Assembly (NCBI GenBank): GCA_004553595.1
Contig: SFKZ01000054.1
Coordinates: 1 to 5,163 of the forward strand
Direction of reading: 5' to 3'
From: Methanobrevibacter ruminantium
GTDB taxonomy: Archaea; Methanobacteriota; Methanobacteria; Methanobacteriales; Methanobacteriaceae
Length of the DNA: 5,163 bases
Part shown: positions 1-5,163 of the stretch, piece by piece
Numbering within the stretch: position 1 is the stretch's first letter
How the letters are laid out: every line of letters begins with the position of its first letter
Translations under genes and position numbers: made by a program
Notes under the pieces: generated by a model
The model's database searches: none
Told to the model about the DNA's origin: nothing
What the model saw: only the letters and a program-made list of their open reading frames with translations

Positions 1-1054
1 AGCCATGATCCCCCGGGGGATCAACCTTTTCGGTAAAGCTTGCCTTTGTACGAGGAAGCAAAATTCCTTTCTTAACAAATGGATCCATCAAAGAAAGAAC
101 ACTTGATATATCGTTTAATGTCATTGCTCTGAATCCGGAATATTCATCGTTATAAATCATTGTTCCAGAACCAATGCTGGAGAAAATTTCACATGGAAGA
201 ATACCGTCGATAGAACCGTCAAGAATGTGAATACGAGAAACTTTTTTAGAGCAGGCATTTTTTGCAAGGTTAAACAAAGTCAGAAGCTTTTCCTGTTTAG
301 TAATATCTGAACCATTGCCGGCAGATTTTTTTATAGAATCTTTATTTAAATCAATAAGTGACGAAAGTTCCTGAATGTTCATTGCAGGAATATTATTTTC
401 TGCAGTCAAAGACAATTCAGAAGGAATTTTGAAGGTATCAGGATTGATTTCAGTATCCGGTAAAATATAGAAAAGCTTGTCAGCTTCAAGATTGATTGCA
501 ATTTCTGTTGCCAGTGTAAGTGAAGAAATATTGTAAGGTTTACCGGTTGCACTCCATCCAATACATGGCAAAATCGGAATAAATCCATCGTTAAGAATTT
601 CCTTTATAGAGGAAGTTGCGATGCTTTCGATTTGTCCTGTTGTTCCGTAATCAATTCCGTCAATAACACCCATGCCTCGGGCTTTTACCCAGTTTCCAAT
701 TACGGCGGATTTTTTTTCTCCAGAAAGAGAAGTCATGATTGTGTTTGAAACATCAAAAGCTGCCATCTTTATAAGTGGCATTGATTCTGGAGATGATATT
801 CTTACACCATTTTTGATGGACCATGAAATATCAGCCTGTGAAAGAATTTCATTTATTCTTTTTCTGCAGCCTGGAACGATAACAACATTGATTCCGCTTT
901 CGTGGATAAGGCTGATATCATGGATATGAGATGGCAGCATTGGAGAATTAATGATTTCATCGTCGATATAAATGACGGTAACCGCGTTTTTGAATACTTT
1001 AAGGTAGCGGATAACGTCTCTGATCTGTCTGGCTTTTTGTGATATTTCGTGCAT
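1..1054 (-). CDS. argA: N-acetylglutamate synthase ArgA (amino-acid kinase + GNAT), partial at C-terminus
   Basis: Catalyses acetyl-CoA + glutamate to N-acetylglutamate, the first step of arginine synthesis in the cytoplasm. The frame is open from ATG 1054 to the window edge, giving 351 codons with no internal stop; E. coli ArgA, recalled from memory, is about 443 residues, so roughly 90 are missing. Residues about 10-300 form the amino-acid-kinase-like domain, which in this family binds the arginine inhibitor. Recognisable blocks are HDISLIHESGINVVIVPG (45-62), GVIDGIDYGTTGQIES (129-144), a TGKPYNISSLTLATEIA block (170-186) and a chain ending in GSGTMI (295-300). The GNAT domain begins near 307 with FRAMTLNDI and PFVKKGILLPR, where E. 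coli has RRATINDI and PLEQQGILVRR. The usual early glycine pair (E. coli LGGEAIE) is replaced by IDDEII (30-35). After EKVD (342-345) the match to the family stops at a palindrome. It starts 4 bp after queH and has no visible SD, so it is probably translationally coupled to queH. Confidence 0.88.
   Translation of the reverse strand, partial: MHEISQKARQIRDVIRYLKVFKNAVTVIYIDDEIINSPMLPSHIHDISLIHESGINVVIVPGCRKRINEILSQADISWSIKNGVRISSPESMPLIKMAAFDVSNTIMTSLSGEKKSAVIGNWVKARGMGVIDGIDYGTTGQIESIATSSIKEILNDGFIPILPCIGWSATGKPYNISSLTLATEIAINLEADKLFYILPDTEINPDTFKIPSELSLTAENNIPAMNIQELSSLIDLNKDSIKKSAGNGSDITKQEKLLTLFNLAKNACSKKVSRIHILDGSIDGILPCEIFSSIGSGTMIYNDEYSGFRAMTLNDISSVLSLMDPFVKKGILLPRTKASFTEKVDPPGDHG
6..23. 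repeat. Perfect 18-bp GC-rich palindrome inside argA
   Basis: TGATCCCCCGGGGGATCA is self-complementary without mismatch, centred between positions 14 and 15. Ten consecutive G/C bases are out of character for this AT-rich window. It lies within the argA reading frame, where it encodes VDPPGDH. It could fold as a hairpin or cruciform, be a small inserted palindromic repeat, or mark an assembly or cloning junction, because GATCCCCCGGG resembles polylinker sequence. The sequence shows the palindrome directly; its origin is undecided. Confidence 0.85.
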
Positions 1055-1058
1055 ATTT

Positions 1059-1721
1059 TTAATTATCGGCTGAATGTGGCAGTTTGCCCATATTTTGCTT
1101 TGAAAAAATACAGCCGCAATAATCCTGGCGGTATAATCCATATTCCTCGCTGAGCTCAAGACTGCGTTTAAACCCACCTTTCTTCTTAAAATCGCTTGTA
1201 AGGAATTTTGGTCCGTTTTCATTTTGTTTCTGTAAATCCTGTCCGATTACATTGATTTTCTGGGCGTCTTTAAAAGGGCTTATGCTTAAGGTTGTGGTAA
1301 ACCAGTCAAAATTATTCCTGATGGCAAAGTCATAAGCTTTTTCCATACGGAATTTATAGCAACGGCGGCATCGTTCACCTTTTTCGCTTTCGGTTTTAAG
1401 TTCTGTATCAATTTCTGTATTTACGGCCTTAAAAAATTCCTCAGGATTGTAGTTTTCTTCATAAAGACAAGCTAACTTGTCTTTATCGAATCTAGGAAGA
1501 AATGTTTTCAGTTCATTAAGACGTCGTACATATTCTGCTTCGGGATGAATATTGGGATTGTAATAATAAATTGTGATGTCAAAATACTTCATCAAATATT
1601 CCAGCACATAAGAAGAACATGGTCCGCAGCATGCATGGAGTAAAAGAGAAGGTTTTATATTTTGTTTCGAAACACTTTCAAGAATCTTATCAAGTTGTTT
1701 CTGGTAATTAATTTTTTCCAT
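1059..1721 (-). CDS. queH: Epoxyqueuosine reductase QueH
   Basis: Reduces epoxyqueuosine to queuosine at position 34 of tRNAs with GUN anticodons (Asp, Asn, His, Tyr), the last step of queuosine synthesis; it is the non-homologous alternative to cobalamin-dependent QueG. The 220-residue product carries the DUF208/QueH cysteine pattern: HACCGPCS (Cys31, Cys32, Cys35), ERCRRC (Cys118, Cys121) and YCGC (Cys202, Cys204), which in this family bind an iron-sulfur cluster and a nearby iron. Other family blocks are YYYNPNIHPEAEY (52-64), TTTLSISPFKD (142-152) and the GGFKRS region (182-187). The frame could open 33 codons earlier at ATG 1820. I chose ATG 1721 because the family begins shortly before the CCGPC block and because a strong promoter occupies the extension. 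No SD is seen. argA follows after 4 bp, so the two probably share a transcript; yhbY diverges on the other side. Confidence 0.92.
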   Translation of the reverse strand: MEKINYQKQLDKILESVSKQNIKPSLLLHACCGPCSSYVLEYLMKYFDITIYYYNPNIHPEAEYVRRLNELKTFLPRFDKDKLACLYEENYNPEEFFKAVNTEIDTELKTESEKGERCRRCYKFRMEKAYDFAIRNNFDWFTTTLSISPFKDAQKINVIGQDLQKQNENGPKFLTSDFKKKGGFKRSLELSEEYGLYRQDYCGCIFSKQNMGKLPHSADN

Positions 1722-1750
1722 AGTAAACAGTAAAGGGATGGTCCAAGTGT

Positions 1751-1818
1751 TTAGTTGTTCAACATAGATGAAATTATAAAACTGCGTTGAGTTTATGGCA
1801 ATAATCTTGTAATATAAC
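1751..1818 (+). promoter_or_regulatory. Candidate promoter(s) for yhbY, overlapping the queH promoter
   Basis: Two weak options exist on the plus strand. One uses TATAAA (1775-1780), which shares the palindromic core TTATAA with the queH -10 and has TTAGTT (1751-1756) 18 bp upstream. This would give a leader of about 36 nt. The other uses TATAAC (1813-1818) with TTGAGT (1787-1792) at a 20-bp spacing, which would start transcription at or next to the yhbY ATG. Neither has a strong -35, so the exact promoter is uncertain. yhbY must have a start in or near this 101-bp divergent region unless it is read from within queH. Confidence 0.35.
1773..1801 (-). promoter_or_regulatory. Sigma-70-type promoter for queH-argA
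   Basis: Reading the minus strand, TTGCCA (1801-1796) is followed by exactly 17 bp and then TATAAT (1778-1773). This is one to two mismatches from the full consensus. Transcription would start near 1766, leaving a leader of about 45 nt before ATG 1721. Because it lies inside the longest queH reading frame, it argues against the upstream ATG at 1820. Confidence 0.75.
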
Positions 1819-1822
1819 ATCT

Positions 1823-2122
1823 ATGGAATTAACAAGCGCACAGAGAAAAGCATTAAGTGCTCAGGCACATGAATTAAAGCCAGTTGTAATCATCGGACAG
1901 GCTGGTGTAACAGACGGCGTAATGGGAAAAATCGCAGAATCTTTAAAAGCACATGAATTGATTAAAATCAAATTCAATGAATATAAAGAAGACAAGCAGA
2001 AGCTGGCAGAAGAAATTGCAAACACCTGTGAAGCTGGTCTTGTTAGAATCATTGGTAATATAGCAATTCTTTATAAAGAAAACGAAGAAAAAGAAGCAAA
2101 TAAGAAAAAAAGCCACAAATAA
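1823..2122 (+). CDS. yhbY: YhbY-family CRM-domain RNA-binding protein
   Basis: A 99-residue protein of the CRM/YhbY family, small RNA-binding proteins found on pre-50S ribosomal particles and thought to help large-subunit assembly. It aligns end to end with E. coli YhbY from the first residue: MELTSAQRKALSAQAHELKP against MNLSTKQKQHLKGLAHPLKP. It keeps the RNA-contacting GxxG loop (GQAG, 25-28), then GVMGKIAESLKAHELIKIK, and a final strand RIIGNIAILYKENEE. The tail from about residue 85 is rich in lysine and glutamate (EKEANKKKSHK) and probably disordered. The start is fixed by this alignment, yet there is no SD upstream, and a TATAAC element ends 4 bp before the ATG. It diverges from queH and is followed 23 bp later by a sensor kinase in the same direction. 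An A7 run (2105-2111) sits near its stop codon. Confidence 0.93.
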   Translation: MELTSAQRKALSAQAHELKPVVIIGQAGVTDGVMGKIAESLKAHELIKIKFNEYKEDKQKLAEEIANTCEAGLVRIIGNIAILYKENEEKEANKKKSHK

Positions 2123-2130
2123 AAATTCCA

Positions 2131-2139
2131 TGTTATAAT
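2131..2139 (+). promoter_or_regulatory. Extended -10 promoter directly before the hybrid kinase gene
   Basis: TGTTATAAT is a perfect TGnTATAAT extended -10 element. No good -35 is seen 16-18 bp upstream, which is acceptable for extended -10 promoters. The usual distance to the transcription start places +1 at or within a base of the kinase ATG at 2146. That would make a leaderless mRNA and let the kinase be expressed apart from yhbY. Chance occurrence is possible in AT-rich DNA. Confidence 0.5.
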
Positions 2140-2145
2140 TTTAAT

Positions 2146-3900
2146 ATGGGAAAATTATCGGCACAATTTAACAAATTCATTGATAGTTCGGACTCTCTGG
2201 ATAGAAAATTACTTAATCTTTTTCTTATATGTCTCCTAGTTGGAGGTGTACCTTCAACTATTATTTCAATTGCACTTGGAACAGGAATAACTTCAAATAT
2301 TATTCTCATTATTTCAATGGTTTATACAGCAGTTATTTTAATCATTGAAAATAAATTCAAACACCACGAAATGGCCGGAATTCTGGCCGTTTTTGGTGCT
2401 TTATTTTTCTTTATTATTCTTTTTTATACTTTCGGCGGTGTTTCAAGTGGAATGTCATTGTGGATTCTGCTGGTTCTTATTGTTCCTTTTGTTTTTTTAC
2501 AGGGAAAGTTGAGTATAATACTTTTTTGTATTAGCTTAACGATTCTTGCATTTTCAATTATTTATTCGACTTTTCACCCTGAGTTTGTAAAAAATGTTTA
2601 TGAAGGTTCACAGTGGAAAATCGGAATTGACGTTGCCCAATCGATGATGTTTGTTGGAATCATCATTGTAGTAATCTATAAATTCCAAACAATAAGTTAT
2701 AAAAGACAGAATAAAAAAATTCAGAATGCTTACGATGAAGTAAAGAAAGCAACTGAAGCTAAATCCACATTCCTTTCTAATATGTCTCACGATATTCGTA
2801 CACCAATGAACGCAATTATTGGTTTTACACGAATTGCTCAACAGGATATTGATAATAAAGAAAGTGTTCAGATGTGTCTTGAGAAAATTGCTACATCAAG
2901 TGAATATTTATTGAGTCTTATAAATGATGTACTTGATATGCAGAAGATTGAACAAGGAATAATAACTAATGAAAAAATAAAGTTTAATCTTGGAAAAACA
3001 ATTTTTGATATCGAAGATATTCTTGAGTATCAGATAAAAAGCAAAAATTGTGAATTAAAAACAGACTTTTCAGAGCTTCAACATTACATCATTGAAAACG
3101 ATATGATTCTTATCAAAAAAATCCTGATGAATCTTATTTCTAACGCTGCAAAATATTCAAAAGAAGCTGGTGGAAAAATATATATTAAAGTTTCAGAAGA
3201 AGAAAAGGGAAATAACATTGCCTGTTATACAATTTCAATCCGCGATGAAGGTAAAGGAATTTCTCCATATTTCATTGATCGAATTTTTAATCCCTTTGAG
3301 CGTGAAAAAGATACTACAACAAGTGGTATTGTAGGAAATGGACTGGGACTTGCAATTACAAAAAGTGCCGTAGAAACTTTAGGCGGAACAATTGATGTTA
3401 AGAGTGTAGTAAATGAGGGTTCAGAATTTATCGTAAAGCTGGATTCAAAATATTTTAATGAAGAAACTGAATTAAAGCATGAAATTAAAAATACAGTAAG
3501 CTTTGAAGGAAAGTGCATATTAATTGTAGAAGATAACGAATTAAATCGCGAAATAGCAACTCGTCTTTTTTCTGATATTGGATTTAAAGTTGAATGCGCT
3601 GTTAATGGTCAGCAAGCCGTAGATAAGCTGGTAGAAAGTAATGACGGGTACTATGATTTGATTTACATGGATATCATGATGCCTGTATTAAACGGTTACG
3701 ATGCAACATTTAAGATTCGAAATCTAGAAAGCGATGTTAAGAAGAATATTCCTATTATTGCTATGACGGCTAATGCATTTGACGAAGACGTAAAAAAATC
3801 GACTGAAAGAGGAATGAACGGTCATATCGCCAAACCTTTCTCAGTCGATGAAATTGTACGAGAAACAAGTAAAGTACTTAGTCTTGTACAGAATCAATAG
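2146..3900 (+). CDS. Membrane-bound hybrid sensor histidine kinase (6 TM, HisKA, HATPase, REC)
   Basis: A 584-residue inner-membrane sensor kinase of unknown stimulus. Six hydrophobic helices lie at about 22-46, 50-67, 76-96, 103-119, 121-140 and 163-180. Positive charge (R20 K21, K70 K72, YKRQNKK 185-191) puts both ends in the cytoplasm, and the largest outside loop is only about 20 residues (141-162), so sensing is likely within the membrane. A short linker leads to the H-box SNMSHDIRTPMNAI with phospho-acceptor His215. The ATPase domain has the N-box (NLISNAAKYS, 329-338), G1 (DEGKG, 367-371), F-box (FNPF, 381-384) and G2 (GNGLGLA, 397-403). The C-terminal receiver (456-580) has acidic E462/D463, phospho-acceptor Asp509 in MDIMMP, Thr541 and Lys563. 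All catalytic residues are present. There is no HPt domain, and no separate regulator in the window. It lies 23 bp after yhbY, has no SD, and its end overlaps the convergent acyltransferase gene. Confidence 0.95.
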   Translation: MGKLSAQFNKFIDSSDSLDRKLLNLFLICLLVGGVPSTIISIALGTGITSNIILIISMVYTAVILIIENKFKHHEMAGILAVFGALFFFIILFYTFGGVSSGMSLWILLVLIVPFVFLQGKLSIILFCISLTILAFSIIYSTFHPEFVKNVYEGSQWKIGIDVAQSMMFVGIIIVVIYKFQTISYKRQNKKIQNAYDEVKKATEAKSTFLSNMSHDIRTPMNAIIGFTRIAQQDIDNKESVQMCLEKIATSSEYLLSLINDVLDMQKIEQGIITNEKIKFNLGKTIFDIEDILEYQIKSKNCELKTDFSELQHYIIENDMILIKKILMNLISNAAKYSKEAGGKIYIKVSEEEKGNNIACYTISIRDEGKGISPYFIDRIFNPFEREKDTTTSGIVGNGLGLAITKSAVETLGGTIDVKSVVNEGSEFIVKLDSKYFNEETELKHEIKNTVSFEGKCILIVEDNELNREIATRLFSDIGFKVECAVNGQQAVDKLVESNDGYYDLIYMDIMMPVLNGYDATFKIRNLESDVKKNIPIIAMTANAFDEDVKKSTERGMNGHIAKPFSVDEIVRETSKVLSLVQNQ

Positions 3901-4690
3901 AAGAACGCATATCGTCGGTCAATCTTTTTGCAGCAATTGCTGGAGATAAACCTTTATATTTATCCATAGAGATCTGTGGTAAAACAGTAAACTTATACAG
4001 ATAAGCATTTGTTGGATGTGCTTTATAGAATGGATCGTATTTACCCAATCCGTATTTATCACCACCGCCGATATGCAAAGGCTGAACATTACATCCAGTT
4101 TCAAGTGCAATACGGGCTGCACCTTTCTTATATTGATTTGTTCCATGGCGAGGTGTTCTTGTACCTTCAGGGAAGATAATAAGATTGGCACCAGTATCAA
4201 GTGATTTCTTTGCTTCTTTTACCATTTCATCCCAGTCACCATCATTAGGAATGTACAAAGGACGTACAATTCCAGATACAGGACTGCTTTTTAATCCGGC
4301 CTTGATGATACAGTCAGCATTACGAACAAATGCAAATGTATAAATAACATCAAGCAATGAAGGATGGTTAGCAACAACGATGCATGATTTAAGATTTCTT
4401 AGCTTTTCTGCATCATCAACCTGATATCTTGAAATTCTTAAAAAACTCATAGTTTGAACAAAGAAATTCGAAATGCCGGAAATAAAAATACGACCTTTAT
4501 ATTTAAAAGTAGCTTTGTCATGCCATACAAGACGGAGTACAGGCCAGCAGAAAATTACAACTAAAAATGTTCCGATTCCAAAAAAAACATAGCAGAAAAC
4601 TTTAATGAAACAGCGCCAGAGATATAAAAACGGATTTTTTACCTTTGGAAGATCATCTGGTGAATATCTAGGGTCAATTTTTTTGCTCAT
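3878..4690 (-). CDS. PlsC-type lysophospholipid acyltransferase family protein (membrane)
   Basis: A 270-residue member of the LPLAT/PlsC superfamily, which moves an acyl group from acyl-ACP or acyl-CoA to a glycerol- or lysolipid-type hydroxyl at the inner membrane. A hydrophobic segment at about 31-55 anchors the N-terminus. The catalytic HX4D motif is NHPSLLD (His109, Asp114), followed by IIKAGLKSSP (128-137), the substrate-binding FPEGTRT (173-179) and VQPLHIGGG (202-210). All key residues are present. The start at ATG 4690 has a good SD. It follows the beta-ketoacyl-synthase-like gene by 22 bp, an order seen in aryl-polyene clusters, so the acyl acceptor may be a specialised lipid rather than lysophosphatidate. 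A housekeeping 1-acylglycerol-3-phosphate acyltransferase is the main alternative. Its last 7 codons and stop overlap the 3' end of the kinase gene on the other strand. Confidence 0.9.
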   Translation of the reverse strand: MSKKIDPRYSPDDLPKVKNPFLYLWRCFIKVFCYVFFGIGTFLVVIFCWPVLRLVWHDKATFKYKGRIFISGISNFFVQTMSFLRISRYQVDDAEKLRNLKSCIVVANHPSLLDVIYTFAFVRNADCIIKAGLKSSPVSGIVRPLYIPNDGDWDEMVKEAKKSLDTGANLIIFPEGTRTPRHGTNQYKKGAARIALETGCNVQPLHIGGGDKYGLGKYDPFYKAHPTNAYLYKFTVLPQISMDKYKGLSPAIAAKRLTDDMRSSIDSVQD

Positions 4691-4696
4691 GAGAAA

Positions 4697-4703
4697 ACCT
4701 CAC
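4697..4703 (-). promoter_or_regulatory. Shine-Dalgarno site of the acyltransferase gene
   Basis: The minus strand reads GTGAGGT, with the GAGGT core (4701-4697) 6 nt before ATG 4690. It confirms that start. It is notable because the other four visible gene starts in this window have no comparable site. Confidence 0.75.
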
Positions 4704-4712
4704 TTATAGTTA

Positions 4713-5163
4713 TTAGTTCCAGCATTTCTGAATGTGAAACTTAATGAAATCATAAACATTTTTCTGAATATCGGACAATGAATATTCAACTGAATTTATA
4801 TTTTCCAGCTTTGATTTTGATAAAATTACAGAGAAGGCAACAGGTGGTTTATCTTTTGGAGCAAATTCCGAATAATCCTCTGGAATTAACTCATCTGCAT
4901 AAACAAAAATAATTTTTTCCTGTTTGCCGGCAAGTACAGAAGATAAAGCACAAGTTAATCCGTCATAGAAATTATCATAAGAAGGAAAGACTGCGTTATA
5001 TCCAGCTTTTAACTTACAGGCTATAGTTGCCAACGCGATAGGTGCATTAAATACTGAAAGTGAAAAGCCTGCAGGTAAAATAGCTTCGTCTTCAATAATT
5101 GATTTATTCAATTTGAATTCACGATCTATTTCACCGCGGAAAGATACAAACACGATTTTTGTA
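4713..5163 (-). CDS. Beta-ketoacyl-synthase-like protein (chain-length-factor type), partial at N-terminus
   Basis: The C-terminal 150 residues of a protein like the beta-ketoacyl synthase N-terminal-like family (the Pfam ketoacyl-synt_2 type), often annotated as ketosynthase chain-length factor and found in aryl-polyene pigment clusters. Family blocks in order are IVFVSFRGEI near the left end, then LPAGFSLSVFNAPIALATIA, a YDNFYDGLTCALSSVLAG block, IIFVYADELIPEDY and PPVAFSVILSKS before a short C-terminal helix. The frame stays open to the window edge, so the gene begins outside; the GTG at 5153 is an internal valine in a conserved strand and not the start. As I recall the family, the SVFN position is usually SVHN, so the histidine seems replaced. 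No ketosynthase active-site cysteine setting is visible, which fits a non-catalytic partner subunit. It probably acts with a catalytic ketosynthase encoded elsewhere, and is co-transcribed with the acyltransferase 22 bp downstream. Confidence 0.8.
   Translation of the reverse strand, partial: TKIVFVSFRGEIDREFKLNKSIIEDEAILPAGFSLSVFNAPIALATIACKLKAGYNAVFPSYDNFYDGLTCALSSVLAGKQEKIIFVYADELIPEDYSEFAPKDKPPVAFSVILSKSKLENINSVEYSLSDIQKNVYDFIKFHIQKCWN

Noticed and set aside
406..588. 60-codon minus-strand reading frame
   Set aside because: It is another frame of argA on the same strand and has no recognisable protein features.
672..929. 85-codon plus-strand reading frame
   Set aside because: It lies wholly antisense to argA, shows no family motifs, and has no start signal.
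1861..2131. Two minus-strand reading frames opposite yhbY
   Set aside because: Both are antisense shadows of yhbY; the Phe-rich run in one is simply the complement of its A-rich 3' end.
2085..2145. A-rich stretch between yhbY and the kinase as a terminator
   Set aside because: No GC stem followed by a T run is present on the plus strand; the A-rich tract is coding for the lysine-rich tail.
2608..3518. Two minus-strand reading frames opposite the kinase gene
   Set aside because: They are antisense to the conserved HisKA and HATPase regions and look like shadows.
3919..4204. Reading frames of 93 (minus) and 62 (plus) codons inside the acyltransferase gene
   Set aside because: They overlap the well-supported PlsC-type frame, which contains NHPSLLD and FPEGTRT; neither has motifs of its own.
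5151..5153. GTG codon as the start of the ketosynthase-like gene
   Set aside because: It falls inside a conserved strand (TKIVFVSFRGE) and the frame is open beyond it to the window edge, so the gene starts outside the window.

Overview
The window is AT-rich, tightly packed and carries six protein genes with almost no spare DNA. It looks like a host-associated Gram-negative anaerobe, and a Treponema-like spirochaete is my best guess. The reasons are a QueH-type epoxyqueuosine reductase, a six-helix hybrid histidine kinase with a SHDIRTPMNAI H-box, and a fatty-acid/polyketide-like gene pair of the aryl-polyene type, all in one AT-rich genome. The taxonomic call is inference; there is no rRNA or other marker gene here.

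Left block, minus strand (1-1721): queH (tRNA queuosine, last step) is followed after 4 bp by argA, an amino-acid-kinase/GNAT N-acetylglutamate synthase. argA runs off the left edge in its GNAT domain. A near-consensus promoter (TTGCCA, 17 bp, TATAAT) sits just upstream of queH. It lies inside the longest possible queH reading frame and so decides the start in favour of the internal ATG at 1721. A perfect 18-bp GC-rich palindrome lies in the last visible bases of argA, exactly where the protein stops resembling its family.

Middle block, plus strand (1823-3900): yhbY (a CRM-domain, pre-50S-associated RNA-binding protein) and, 23 bp later, a 584-residue membrane-bound hybrid sensor kinase with its own receiver domain. 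The kinase has a perfect extended -10 element only 6 bp before its ATG and no Shine-Dalgarno sequence, which suggests a leaderless transcript. The queH and yhbY genes diverge from a 101-bp region.

Right block, minus strand (3878-5163): a beta-ketoacyl-synthase-like (chain-length-factor type) gene that enters from the right edge, then a PlsC-type membrane acyltransferase 22 bp downstream. This is the gene order seen in aryl-polyene clusters of Gram-negative bacteria, so more of such a cluster may lie to the right. The acyltransferase ends tail-to-tail with the kinase gene, and the two overlap by 23 bp.

I see no tRNA, rRNA, CRISPR array, insertion sequence or convincing intrinsic terminator. 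No stretch over about 100 bp lacks a gene. I found no clear new defence or mobile system. The points most worth following are the aryl-polyene-like pair, the palindrome in argA, and the SD-less/leaderless starts.
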